A stretch of 64,000 nucleotides of DNA from Pseudomonas protegens (lineage in GTDB: Bacteria; Pseudomonadota; Gammaproteobacteria; Pseudomonadales; Pseudomonadaceae), in the NCBI RefSeq assembly GCF_013407925.2, contig NZ_CP060201.1:3596001-3660000 (forward strand). The letters run 5' to 3'. The notes under the pieces are model-generated. The model was not told the DNA's origin. It saw only the letters and a list, made by a program, of their open reading frames with translations, and did no database searches. How positions within the stretch are numbered: the stretch's first letter is position 1; every line of letters begins with the position of its first letter. Positions 10,958 to 19,287 of the stretch are shown one piece after another. The translations under genes and the position numbers were made by a program.

Positions 10958-11536
10958 CTAGTGGGTGCTGGCCGGCCAGGGACAATAGCAGCCTACCGCC
11001 AGGGTATGGGTGGCATTGATCTGGCGATCGCTGGCCAGGGCCTGGAGGATGGGCTCGATGAAGCTGTTGCTGGAGTTGCAGGTCAGGCCTTCGCTGTAGG
11101 GCCCGAAGTAGGCCAGCTTGCCGTTGCGATCCCAGATCGCCACCGCCGGACTGGCGGGGATCTGTTCGGCGCCGGGCAGGTGATCGAGGGTTTTCAGGGC
11201 GCTCAGGGTCGCGGGCAACTGGCCGTGACTGCCGGGTTTCTGCACCGAGTAGAACTCCACGCCTTGCGGACCATAGGTGGCGATCAGCTCGGCCAGGTGC
11301 TGCTGGTTGCCAACGTTGCAGGGGCAGGCCGGGTCCCAGAAGTGCACCAGGCGAATGGCGCCAGGGCCGGCCAGTTCGGCGGGCAGTTGCAGCGGGTCGC
11401 CGGAGAAGACCGCGGTGTGTTCACTGAACGCCCGCAGATAGCGGCCCTGGAACCAGTCGTAGGCGCTCCACAGCACAACGGCGCAAAACAGGACGAGCAG
11501 GCTGGCAAGCAGGGGCGTGCGGTAAGACTGGCGCAT
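10958..11536 (-). CDS. Membrane-anchored thioredoxin-fold protein (DUF6436-like)
   Basis: A 192-residue protein with an N-terminal membrane anchor (LLASLLVLFCAVVLWSAYDW) and a periplasmic thioredoxin-like domain. The redox-type segment is LVHFWDPACPCNVGNQQH, a WxPxCPC arrangement resembling a CxC or CxxC active site rather than the classical WCGPC. Two further cysteine sites, GLTCNSSNSF and VGCYCPWP, occur in the C-terminal half. ATG at 11536 is preferred over longer frames because GAGG lies upstream and the anchor follows at once. The family has no firmly assigned role; a thiol-oxidoreductase function is inferred. Confidence 0.75.
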   Translation of the reverse strand: MRQSYRTPLLASLLVLFCAVVLWSAYDWFQGRYLRAFSEHTAVFSGDPLQLPAELAGPGAIRLVHFWDPACPCNVGNQQHLAELIATYGPQGVEFYSVQKPGSHGQLPATLSALKTLDHLPGAEQIPASPAVAIWDRNGKLAYFGPYSEGLTCNSSNSFIEPILQALASDRQINATHTLAVGCYCPWPASTH

Positions 11537-11646
11537 TAAGATCGGTCCTCGAAGGTCGCGTAGCTTGCCATGCTTGTCGCGACAGATGAATATCGCAGGC
11601 CCAGAAAGCCCGTTTTGTCCCAACGCCCTCCGTTTTGGAAAACCCC

Positions 11647-12585
11647 ATGCCCGTGAACTTCGACCCCGACCATCTGCGTGCCAGCCTGCAACCCCTGGCG
11701 GCCGGGCAGCCCTTGTCGGCCGAGGCTCAAGCCTATCAGCGCTTCTACGGGCTGGACTTTGCCGGGCGGGCGCTGGTGCCTCGCAGTCGCCTGGGGCGTA
11801 TCCAGGTGGACGACTACGAGGTTGTCTGTCAGGTCTGGTGGCCGGAGCAGCCGCGGGCAACGCTGTTTCTGTTCCACGGTTTCTACGATCACATGGGCTT
11901 GTACCGGCATGTGATCGAGTGGGCGCTGCAACGCCGCTTCGTGGTGATTTCCTGCGATCTGCCAGGGCACGGGCTGTCCAGCGGCGAGCGCGCCAGCATC
12001 GATGATTTCGCGGTGTATCAGCGGGTGCTGCAGGGCCTGTTCGGCGAGGCCCGGGCCCTGGAACTGCCTCAGCCCTGGCACCTGTTCGGGCAAAGCACCG
12101 GAGGGGCCATCATCATGGATCACCTGCTCAACCAGGGCGCCGAGAGCCCGGCCCAGGGACGGGTGGTGCTGCTCTCGCCGCTGGTGCGGCCGCGGGCCTG
12201 GGGCTGGTCGATGCTCAGCTATTACCTGCTGCGGCCCTTTGTCAGCGGGATTGCCCGGCGTTTCAGCGAAAACTCCAACGATCCGGACTTCCTCGCCTTC
12301 CTCCAGGCCGATCCCTTGCAACCGCAGCGCTTGCCAACGGCCTGGGTGGGGGCGCTGTCGCGCTGGATCAAGCGCCTGGAAGCCGCGCCGCGCAGTTCCA
12401 GGCAGCCGCTGATCGTCCAGGGTGATGCGGACATGACCGTGGACTGGCAGCACAACCTGCAGGTGATTCGCGACAAGTTCGCAACGCCTGAGGTGCTGAT
12501 GCTGCCCGATGCACGGCACCACCTGGCCAATGAAATCCCGCTGTACCGCGATCAGTACTTCGCCTTCCTGACCGAGCACGTCTGA
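11647..12585 (+). CDS. Alpha/beta hydrolase, lysophospholipase/S33 type
   Basis: A 312-residue serine hydrolase of the alpha/beta fold, close to PldB/monoacylglycerol-lipase-like proteins. The oxyanion segment HGFYDHMGLY, the DLPGHGLSSG strand-loop and the nucleophile elbow GQSTGG (Ser in G-x-S-x-G) are in the expected order; a late Asp (QGDADMTVDW) and His (ARHHLANE) complete a plausible triad. No signal peptide is seen, so it is probably cytoplasmic. ATG at 11647 was chosen; TTG at 11635 is possible. It is transcribed divergently from the thioredoxin-like gene. The substrate cannot be told from sequence. Confidence 0.85.
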   Translation: MPVNFDPDHLRASLQPLAAGQPLSAEAQAYQRFYGLDFAGRALVPRSRLGRIQVDDYEVVCQVWWPEQPRATLFLFHGFYDHMGLYRHVIEWALQRRFVVISCDLPGHGLSSGERASIDDFAVYQRVLQGLFGEARALELPQPWHLFGQSTGGAIIMDHLLNQGAESPAQGRVVLLSPLVRPRAWGWSMLSYYLLRPFVSGIARRFSENSNDPDFLAFLQADPLQPQRLPTAWVGALSRWIKRLEAAPRSSRQPLIVQGDADMTVDWQHNLQVIRDKFATPEVLMLPDARHHLANEIPLYRDQYFAFLTEHV

Positions 12586-12600
12586 GCTGCGGGAGAGGGG

Positions 12601-12718
12601 TGTGGCCGCTGTCGCAGGCTGGGAACGGCCCGAAGAGCCGCTGGAGGTTCGGCGTTAGATCGCCAGGCAAGGTCCTGCCAACCTTTGCGCAGCCTCGCGG
12701 GCTCGGCAGCGGTTACCG
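12601..12718 (-). repeat. Long intergenic hairpin repeat, copy A
   Basis: About 118 bases whose reverse complement aligns along its whole length with copy B at 14768-14898: shared pieces include CCGCTGCCGAGC, GCGAGGCTGCG, CCTTGCCTGGCG and CTTCGGGCCGTTC. The two ends (GGCCGCTGTCGCAGGCTG and CGGCAGCGGTTAC) are partly complementary, so the element folds on itself. Confidence 0.75.
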
Positions 12719-12732
12719 GTGAGTTGGCGGGC

Positions 12733-13485
12733 TCATGGGGCGAGGCTGGAGGTGCTCTGGCCGACCGCCAGGCCAGCGCGAATCGCCGCCAGGGCCGCCT
12801 GGTAGTAGGCCTTGCCTTCGCTGGATTCGGCGAAGGTGGCGAACTCTTCGAGTTCGGTGTCGGACAGATCCCGATAGACGTAGAGCAAGGTGTTGTTCAG
12901 GTCGTTGCCGATCTGCTGCATCAATCGCTGGCGCTGGCCGTTGAGCATGCCCTGGGCCTGACCGCCGCCCAGCAGGCCGGGGATCATCTGGCTCAGGCTG
13001 TCGGCGGCGACCCCGGCAATCGCCAGGCTGACTTCCGCCCCGGCTTCCTTGGCCGGCAGGGCCTGGGCCAGGTGGCCGATGATCAACTGGCGGGTGTCGC
13101 TGGCCTGCATCTTCGGCAGGCCCTGGGCGTTCTTGGCCAACTGGTCGCGACGGGTGGCCAGCAGTTCGGCGGCAACGATCTTGCGTCCCAGCGGCGACTG
13201 GAAGAAGGCCAGGGCCGGAGCCGGATCGGCCAGGTGCTGGCGCAGTTGGGCCTCGGCGCGGCGGTCCACGGCCTGGGGCGCGAAGCGCTGGTTGCTGTTG
13301 TCCACCAGGGCCTGGTAGACCGCCGGCGGCAAGCTGTTCTGGTAGCGCTGCTGGGCGGCGCTGAGGGCATCGTTGAAATGCGCGCGCTGTTCCGGCCAAC
13401 CGGCGACCTTGTACAACTGGTCGTGGCTGTCTGCCCAGGCAGGCAAGGCGCAGAACATCAACAGTGAGAAAAGCAAACGGCGCAT
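12733..13485 (-). CDS. Periplasmic DUF2059 protein
   Basis: A 250-residue secreted protein of unknown function. The N-terminus MRRLLFSLLMFCALPAWA is a Sec signal peptide with a typical AxA cleavage site. The mature protein is mostly helical; its C-terminal part (about 155-240), with YRDLSDTELEEFATFAESSEGK split across two helices, is the DUF2059-like region in which a short helix-turn follows the LxD/E-x-E pattern. It is transcribed alone, facing away from the oxygenase gene at 13635. No catalytic residues are recognisable. Confidence 0.8.
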   Translation of the reverse strand: MRRLLFSLLMFCALPAWADSHDQLYKVAGWPEQRAHFNDALSAAQQRYQNSLPPAVYQALVDNSNQRFAPQAVDRRAEAQLRQHLADPAPALAFFQSPLGRKIVAAELLATRRDQLAKNAQGLPKMQASDTRQLIIGHLAQALPAKEAGAEVSLAIAGVAADSLSQMIPGLLGGGQAQGMLNGQRQRLMQQIGNDLNNTLLYVYRDLSDTELEEFATFAESSEGKAYYQAALAAIRAGLAVGQSTSSLAP

Positions 13486-13634
13486 AAGGACTCCTGTCAG
13501 CAGGCGACTATTCTCCGGGGCAAGGCGGTGGTTGTCGAGAATTCGTATCAGGATCGTCAGCTAAAGTCATGAGTGGTAAGTGCATTGAAAAAAATGCCTG
13601 ATCCTCCGCTCTGTGGCTCTGTCGGATTTATCTG

Positions 13635-14279
13635 ATGCTGGATACTATGCGCGCCATGCAAATAACCTCTGATCACCCGCTGTTGTTGAACATTGTCGAC
13701 GACCTGGCCGCCCGTGGCTGGTCGCAGCAAAATGTCTTTCTGTCCGAGGCTCTGACCCTCGAACTGGCGGCTGAGTGCCGTAAACGTGCGGCTGAAGGTG
13801 AGCTGGCGCCGGCGGCGGTGGGTCGCGGGCCGGCCCAGGAGATCCGCGAGGGGATCCGCGGCGACCATATCCAGTGGCTGGAACCCGGCCAGGCCGGGGC
13901 CAGCGACACCTACCTGGGATTGATGGACAGCCTGCGCGAGGCCCTCAATCGCGGCCTGTTTCTGGGGCTGGAGGACTTCGAGTGCCACTTCGCGATGTAT
14001 CCGCCCGGGGCTTTCTACAAGCGCCATGTGGACCGCTTTCGCGACGATGACCGGCGCATGGTGTCGGCGGTGATCTACCTCAATGAGCAGTGGCTGCCCG
14101 AGCACGGTGGGCAGTTGCGCATGTACCTCAATGACCAGGGGCAATACGATGTGCTCCCCGTCGGGGGCCGGCTGGTGGTGTTTCTCTCCGGCGAGGTGCC
14201 CCATGAAGTCCTGCCCGCGACCCGGGAACGCCTGTCCCTGACCGGTTGGTTCCGGCGTCGTGGTAACGAGCCGTTCTGA
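13635..14279 (+). CDS. 2-oxoglutarate/Fe(II) dioxygenase, prolyl-hydroxylase (PPHD) like
   Basis: A 214-residue Fe(II)/2-oxoglutarate dioxygenase. The metal triad is His131-x-Asp133 in YKRHVDRF and His190 in EVPHEVLP, with Arg199 placed to bind 2-oxoglutarate. The segment GAFYKRHVDRFRDDD is like that of the HIF-type prolyl hydroxylases, of which Pseudomonas PPHD acts on a proline in the switch I loop of elongation factor Tu. The location between DUF2059 and DUF523 genes matches, from memory, PA0310 in P. aeruginosa, so EF-Tu is the best guess for substrate. Starts at 13635, 13647 or 13656 are all possible; none has a strong ribosome site. Confidence 0.8.
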   Translation: MLDTMRAMQITSDHPLLLNIVDDLAARGWSQQNVFLSEALTLELAAECRKRAAEGELAPAAVGRGPAQEIREGIRGDHIQWLEPGQAGASDTYLGLMDSLREALNRGLFLGLEDFECHFAMYPPGAFYKRHVDRFRDDDRRMVSAVIYLNEQWLPEHGGQLRMYLNDQGQYDVLPVGGRLVVFLSGEVPHEVLPATRERLSLTGWFRRRGNEPF

Positions 14280-14281
14280 AC

Positions 14282-14770
14282 ATGCACAAGATCCTGGTCA
14301 GCCGTTGTCTGTTGGGCCACCGCGTACGCTACGACGGCGGCGCCAGCGGGCCGTTCGATCAACTGGCCGTCTGGCTGCAAGAGGGGCGGGTGGTTGCGCT
14401 CTGTCCGGAAGTGGCCGGTGGCTTGCCGACGCCACGGGCGGCGGCGGAGATTCCCGGTGGGCAAGGGGGCGATGTGCTTGCAGGACGGGCGCCGGTGATG
14501 ACCACGGAAGGCGAAGATGTCAGCGCCCAATTCCTCTTTGGGGCGCGCCAGGCGCTGGAACTGGTGGAACAGCACGGGATTGGCGTTGCCGTGCTCAAGG
14601 CCAACAGCCCATCCTGCGGCAACCTGCTGACCTATGACGGCACCTTCAGCGGGGTCAAAGTCCAGGGCGAAGGGGTGACCGCGGCATTGCTGAGGCAGCA
14701 CGGGGTCCAGGTCTTCAGCGAACTGCAACTGGCCGAAGCCGCTGCCGCCCTGGCCGCACTGTCCTTGTAG
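14282..14770 (+). CDS. DUF523 family protein
   Basis: A 162-residue protein of the DUF523 family, function not established. The family's conserved cysteines are visible: SRCLLGHRVRYDGG near the N-terminus, ALCPEVAGGL and NSPSCG. Such a cysteine set suggests a metal or iron-sulfur site, which is inference. The start lies two bases after the stop of the dioxygenase gene, so the two are cotranscribed. Confidence 0.85.
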   Translation: MHKILVSRCLLGHRVRYDGGASGPFDQLAVWLQEGRVVALCPEVAGGLPTPRAAAEIPGGQGGDVLAGRAPVMTTEGEDVSAQFLFGARQALELVEQHGIGVAVLKANSPSCGNLLTYDGTFSGVKVQGEGVTAALLRQHGVQVFSELQLAEAAAALAALSL

Positions 14771-14898
14771 CCGCTGCCGAGCTCCAGCGAGGCTGCGAAA
14801 AGGCTCGCAGAGCCTTGCCTGGCGGTCTCTCGCCGACCTCTAGCGGCCAAATCCCTGCGTCCCTTCGGGCCGTTCGCAGCCTGCGGCAGCGGCTACAG
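14768..14898 (+). repeat. Long intergenic hairpin repeat, copy B
   Basis: About 131 bases beginning at TAGCCGCTGCCGAG and ending CTGCGGCAGCGGCTAC; its ends pair to make a long imperfect hairpin. It is the inverted counterpart of copy A at 12601-12718 and overlaps the last bases of the DUF523 gene. Confidence 0.75.
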
Positions 14899-14921
14899 GT
14901 CAATCCGGCAGGTTGTGTAGT

Positions 14922-15707
14922 TTACTGCCCGGCGTCGGTCTTGGGCGGTTTGCTGGCATCCATGCCGAACCATTTCTCCGAGAGAGCCATCAGTCGCCCA
15001 TCGGCCTTGATCCGCTGCAAAGCGCTATCCAGGCTGGCCTGGAACGCCGGGTTACCTTTCTGGAACGGAATCGCCAGGCTCAGGGTCGGCCCCACCTTGG
15101 CCCCTTCCTTCACCGGCAGGCGGCTGTCGCGAATGGCGTAGGGAATCAACAGGCGATCGCTGATGGCGGCGTCGATCTGCTTGTCCGCCACATCCTTGAT
15201 CGGCTGCTGGGCGTCGGCGTAGCTGCGCAGGTTGATCCCTTCCACGGTGCGCGCCTGGTCGACGAACTGGCTGCCCTGAGCCACGCCCAGGGCCTGGCCG
15301 CGCAGGGCCTGCAGGGAAAACAGCGGGCGCTGTTCTTCCTTGCGCACGATCAATTGGGCGCTGGAGTAGCTGTAGGGCTCGCTGAAATCGAAACGATCCT
15401 TGAGTTCCGGGGTCACTGCTATGTGGTTGATGGCCACGTCGAAGCGGCCGCTTTCCACACCGGGCAGCAGTTCGGCGGCAGCCGTCACCACGAAGTCCGG
15501 GCGTACATCCAGTTCACTGGCCAGCAACTGTCCCAGCTCCACCTCGAAGCCGGTGAGTTTGCCGTCATCCTTGAAGTTGAAGGGTGGCGCATTGGCTTCC
15601 AGGGCGATGCGCAGTTCCCCGCGGTCATTGATGTCGTCCATCAGTTCGGCTTGAGCGCAAGTGCTCACAAGGGGCAGCAAAAGTATCAGGCCAGGCAGGA
15701 AACGCAT
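14922..15707 (-). CDS. Amino-acid ABC transporter substrate-binding protein (SBP family 3)
   Basis: A 261-residue periplasmic solute-binding protein of family 3 (polar amino acid type). A signal peptide MRFLPGLILLLPLVSTCAQA is followed by ELRIALEANAPPFNFKDDGK and the family signature GFEVELGQLLASEL. ATG at 15707 has GGAG five bases upstream; the GTG two codons earlier is less likely. No permease or ATPase gene is adjacent, so it is an orphan binding protein that either shares a distant transporter or feeds a sensor. The ligand cannot be told. Confidence 0.88.
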   Translation of the reverse strand: MRFLPGLILLLPLVSTCAQAELMDDINDRGELRIALEANAPPFNFKDDGKLTGFEVELGQLLASELDVRPDFVVTAAAELLPGVESGRFDVAINHIAVTPELKDRFDFSEPYSYSSAQLIVRKEEQRPLFSLQALRGQALGVAQGSQFVDQARTVEGINLRSYADAQQPIKDVADKQIDAAISDRLLIPYAIRDSRLPVKEGAKVGPTLSLAIPFQKGNPAFQASLDSALQRIKADGRLMALSEKWFGMDASKPPKTDAGQ

Positions 15708-15839
15708 GGTCACTCCTTGAATTTATATGAGCGATGCGCCGTTCAGGCTCGCTTTGCTAAGGTGTTGAATGCCTTCGACAACGAATCGCCACGAAGTTGT
15801 CATAACCGTAAAAGAATTGCGGAAAAACTGGAGAAGATA

Positions 15840-16277
15840 ATGAAAAATTTTATGTCTCGTGCGGCCCTGGCCGGGCTGTTGCTGGGTGCCTCGATGCTGG
15901 CCGGCGCAGCGGAGATTCCGCGCACGGCCGCCCCCGCCGGCGCCAAGGTATTCATTGTTTCCCCCGCTGACGGGGCCGTCGTGGACAAGACCTTCACCGT
16001 CAAGTTCGGGGTTGAGGGCATCGCCCTGGCCCCGGCCGGTGATCAGACCGCCAACACCGGCCACCATCACCTGCTGATCGACGTCGATCAGTTGCCGGCG
16101 GAAAACCTGCCGATCCCGATGGACGCCAACCACCTGCACTTCGGCAAGGCCCAGACCGAAACCGAAGTGACCCTGACCCCCGGCAAGCACACCCTGCAAC
16201 TGGAGCTGGGCGACAAGAACCACGTGCCGTTCGACCCGGTCATCGTCTCCAAGAAAATCACAGTGACAGTGAAATAA
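15840..16277 (+). CDS. Periplasmic DUF4399 protein
   Basis: A 145-residue secreted protein. The N-terminal signal peptide runs MKNFMSRAALAGLLLGASML to GAA/E. The mature part is a single beta-rich domain of the DUF4399 family, with the conserved FIVSPADGAVVDKTFTVKFG strand pair and a histidine-rich loop TGHHHLLID followed by NHLHFGKAQTE and HTLQLELGDKNHVPF. The clustered histidines suggest metal or copper binding, but this is inference. It has its own terminator immediately downstream. Confidence 0.82.
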   Translation: MKNFMSRAALAGLLLGASMLAGAAEIPRTAAPAGAKVFIVSPADGAVVDKTFTVKFGVEGIALAPAGDQTANTGHHHLLIDVDQLPAENLPIPMDANHLHFGKAQTETEVTLTPGKHTLQLELGDKNHVPFDPVIVSKKITVTVK

Positions 16278-16285
16278 TCGTAAAT

Positions 16286-16334
16286 GCCGCGCAAAAAAAA
16301 GGGAGCCGTTCAAGGCTCCCTTTTTTTGCGCGGC
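16286..16334. terminator. Bidirectional terminator between the DUF4399 gene and serA
   Basis: A perfect inverted repeat (GCCGCGCAAAAAAAAGGGAGCC and complement, loop GTTCAA; stem over 20 base pairs) with A- and T-tracts on each side, serving both converging genes. Confidence 0.9.
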
Positions 16335-16350
16335 TAGCGGCAAGGTTTTA

Positions 16351-16410
16351 GCTACAAGCGGCAAGTAAGAGCGGGCTCTGGCTTGCGGCTTGAAACTTGC
16401 CGCTTGAAGC
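16351..16410. repeat. REP-like inverted pair downstream of serA
   Basis: GCTACAAGCGGCAAGT and, 28 bases on, ACTTGCCGCTTGAAGC are complementary apart from one base. It resembles the GCTTGCCGCTTG intergenic palindromes of fluorescens-group pseudomonads. Confidence 0.65.
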
Positions 16411-16415
16411 GGCTC

Positions 16416-17645
16416 TTAGAACAGCACGCGGCAACGGATGGTGCCGTTGATGTGCTGCAGCTTCTCTTGCGCCAGGTCCGAGTATTCGGCGTCGACGTCG
16501 ATCACCACGTAGCCGACCTTTTCGTTGGTCTGCAGGAACTGGCCGGAGATGTTGATGCCGTTTTCGGCGAAGACCTTGTTGATCTCGCTCATCACGCCCG
16601 GGATGTTCTCGTGGATGTGCAGCAGGCGGTGCTTGCCAGGGTGGGCCGGCAGCGCCACTTCCGGGAAGTTGACCGAGGATACCGAAGTACCGTTGTCGCT
16701 GTACTTGACCAGCTTCTCTGCCACTTCCAGGCCGATGTTGGCTTGGGCTTCAGCGGTGGAACCGCCGATGTGCGGAGTCAGGATCACGTTGTCCAGGCCG
16801 CGCAGCGGACTTTCGAACTCTTCGTCGTTGGAACGCGGTTCGACCGGGAATACGTCGATGGCCGCGCCGATCAGGTGCTTGTCCTTGATCGCGTCCGCCA
16901 GGGCGTCCAGCTCGACCACGGTGCCGCGAGCGGCGTTGATCAGGATGCCGCCCTTCTTGATGGCGCGAATTTCCTTCTCGCCGATCATCCACTGGGTGGC
17001 CGGGGTTTCCGGCACGTGCAGGGTCACGATGTCGGACATGCCCAGCAGTTCGTGCAGGTTGCCCACTTGGGTGGCGTTACCCAGCGGCAGCTTGGTCACG
17101 GTGTCGTAGAAGAACACCTGCATCCCCAGGCCTTCGGCCAGTACCGACAGCTGAGTACCAATGGAGCCGTAACCGACGATACCCAGCTTCTTGCCGCGGA
17201 TTTCGAAGGAGTTGGCCGCGCTCTTGATCCAGCCGCCACGGTGGCAGGAAGCGTTTTTCTCAGGGATGCCGCGCAGCAGCAGGATGGCCTCGGCCAGCAC
17301 CAGTTCGGCGACCGAACGGGTGTTGGAGTAAGGCGCGTTGAACACCGCAATGCCGCGCTCGCGAGCGGCAGACAGGTCAACCTGGTTGGTGCCGATGCAG
17401 AAGCAGCCCACAGCGACCAGTTTCTTCGCGTGGTCGAAGATTTCTTCGGTCAGTTGAGTGCGGGAGCGAATGCCGATGAAGTGCGCATCGGCGATCTTTT
17501 CCTTGAGCTGGGCTTCCGGCAGAGAACCGGTGAGGTACTCGATGCTGGTGTAGCCGGCGGCCTTGAGGACGTCGACAGCGGATTGGTGGACGCCTTCGAG
17601 GAGAAGGAACTTGATCTTGCTCTTATCGAGAGAAGTCTTGCTCAT
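16416..17645 (-). CDS. serA: D-3-phosphoglycerate dehydrogenase
   Basis: A 409-residue NAD-dependent dehydrogenase that makes 3-phosphohydroxypyruvate from 3-phosphoglycerate, the first step of serine synthesis. The Rossmann motif is VGYGSIGTQLS; the catalytic Arg and Glu/His are in NAARGTVVE and ILTPHIGGS. The last 75 residues (LLHIHENIPGVMSEINK onward) form the serine-binding ACT domain, so feedback inhibition is expected. The length equals E. coli-type SerA. ATG at 17645 gives the family N-terminus MSKTSLDKSKIKFLLLEG. It is divergent from the D-2-hydroxyglutarate dehydrogenase gene, which recycles a SerA side product. Confidence 0.96.
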   Translation of the reverse strand: MSKTSLDKSKIKFLLLEGVHQSAVDVLKAAGYTSIEYLTGSLPEAQLKEKIADAHFIGIRSRTQLTEEIFDHAKKLVAVGCFCIGTNQVDLSAARERGIAVFNAPYSNTRSVAELVLAEAILLLRGIPEKNASCHRGGWIKSAANSFEIRGKKLGIVGYGSIGTQLSVLAEGLGMQVFFYDTVTKLPLGNATQVGNLHELLGMSDIVTLHVPETPATQWMIGEKEIRAIKKGGILINAARGTVVELDALADAIKDKHLIGAAIDVFPVEPRSNDEEFESPLRGLDNVILTPHIGGSTAEAQANIGLEVAEKLVKYSDNGTSVSSVNFPEVALPAHPGKHRLLHIHENIPGVMSEINKVFAENGINISGQFLQTNEKVGYVVIDVDAEYSDLAQEKLQHINGTIRCRVLF

Positions 17646-17849
17646 CTGCGTAAACCTGTGTCCCGGAGAAAAATGGCAGGGAAATGGACAGCTTGAGCTG
17701 ACCTGGACGGCATGCAACCGCCACCGCGGAAAGGCCCTTGGGCACTCTCCTGCGGGGGCGGTATGCTAGCATACGCGCCCCGCTAAACACTCATTCCTGC
17801 GACGTGAAGCGTTCTCAGGATGACCATGAATTGTTCGAGAGTTCTGTCG

Positions 17850-19244
17850 ATGACCAATCCTGCCCTGATTGATGAACTGAAGACCCTGGTTGAGCCTGGC
17901 AAGGTGCTGACCGACGCTGGCTCCCTGGAAGCTTACGGCAAGGATTGGACCAAGCATTTCGCCCCGGCCCCGACGGCCATCGTGTTTCCCAAGACCATCG
18001 AGCAGGTTCAGGCCATCGTGCGCTGGGCCAACCAGCACCGGGTGGCCCTGGTGCCTTCCGGCGGGCGTACCGGCCTGTCGGCCGCCGCCGTGGCAGCCAA
18101 TGGCGAAGTCGTGGTGTCTTTCGACTACATGAACCAGATCCTCGACCTGAACCTGACGGATCGCACCGCGGTGTGCCAGCCGGGCGTGGTCACCGAGCAG
18201 TTGCAGAACCTGGCGCAAGAAAACGGCCTCTATTACCCGGTGGATTTCGCTTCGGCAGGTTCCAGCCAGATTGGCGGCAATATCGGCACCAATGCCGGCG
18301 GGATCAAGGTGATTCGCTACGGCATGACCCGCAACTGGGTGGCCGGCATGAAGGTGGTTACCGGCAAGGGTGATGTGCTGGAGCTGAACAAGGACCTGAT
18401 CAAGAACGCCACCGGCTACGACCTGCGCCAGCTGTTCATCGGCGCCGAAGGCACCCTGGGGTTCGTGGTCGAGGCCACCATGCGCCTGGATCGGGCGCCG
18501 AAGAACCTCACTGCCATGGTGCTTGGCACCGCCGACTTCGATTCGATCATGCCGGTGCTGCACGCCTTTCAGAGCAAGCTTGATCTGACCGCCTTCGAAT
18601 TCTTTTCCGACAAGGCCCTGGCCAAGGTCCTGGCCCGTGGCGACGTACCGGCACCGTTCGAATCCGACTGCCCGTTCTACGCGCTGCTGGAATTCGAAGC
18701 CACCACCGAAGAAGTGGCCAACCAGGCCCTGGAAACCTTCGAGCACTGTGTCGAGCAGGGCTGGGTGCTGGACGGGGTGATGAGCCAGAGCGAAACCCAG
18801 TTGCAGAACCTGTGGAAGCTGCGCGAGTACATCTCCGAAACCATCTCCCACTGGACGCCCTACAAGAACGACATCTCGGTCACCGTGTCGAAAGTCCCGG
18901 CCTTCCTTCAGGAAATCGACGCCATTGTCGGCAAGCACTACCCGGATTTCGAAATCGTCTGGTTCGGTCACATCGGCGACGGCAACCTGCACCTGAACAT
19001 CCTCAAGCCGGACAACCTGAGCAAGGACGAGTTCTTCGCCAAGTGCGCCACGGTCAACAAGTGGGTGTTCGAAACCGTCGAGAAGTACAACGGTTCAATT
19101 TCCGCCGAACACGGCGTGGGCATGACCAAGCGCGATTACCTGACCTACAGCCGCTCGCCGGTGGAGATCGAGTACATGAAGGCGGTCAAGGCGGTGTTCG
19201 ATCCCAACGGCATCATGAACCCGGGCAAGATCTTCGCCGTTTGA
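17850..19244 (+). CDS. FAD-linked D-2-hydroxyglutarate dehydrogenase
   Basis: A 464-residue FAD-binding oxidoreductase (FAD_binding_4 plus FAD-oxidase_C). The FAD-binding strand is PSGGRTGLSAAAV, followed by QIGGNIGTNAGGIKVIRYG and ATGYDLRQLFIGAEGTLG; the C-terminal domain carries the metal/substrate histidines in WFGHIGDGNLHLN and the ISAEHGVGMTK motif. In Pseudomonas this enzyme sits next to serA and re-oxidises D-2-hydroxyglutarate, which SerA forms from 2-oxoglutarate while regenerating NAD. That pairing is reported for P. stutzeri; the divergent layout here fits it. ATG at 17850 is preferred among three in-frame ATGs by family length. Confidence 0.9.
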   Translation: MTNPALIDELKTLVEPGKVLTDAGSLEAYGKDWTKHFAPAPTAIVFPKTIEQVQAIVRWANQHRVALVPSGGRTGLSAAAVAANGEVVVSFDYMNQILDLNLTDRTAVCQPGVVTEQLQNLAQENGLYYPVDFASAGSSQIGGNIGTNAGGIKVIRYGMTRNWVAGMKVVTGKGDVLELNKDLIKNATGYDLRQLFIGAEGTLGFVVEATMRLDRAPKNLTAMVLGTADFDSIMPVLHAFQSKLDLTAFEFFSDKALAKVLARGDVPAPFESDCPFYALLEFEATTEEVANQALETFEHCVEQGWVLDGVMSQSETQLQNLWKLREYISETISHWTPYKNDISVTVSKVPAFLQEIDAIVGKHYPDFEIVWFGHIGDGNLHLNILKPDNLSKDEFFAKCATVNKWVFETVEKYNGSISAEHGVGMTKRDYLTYSRSPVEIEYMKAVKAVFDPNGIMNPGKIFAV

Positions 19245-19287
19245 GCGCAAGCAGCAGCCTGATGAAGCACACAAGCAGGAGTCGGTA

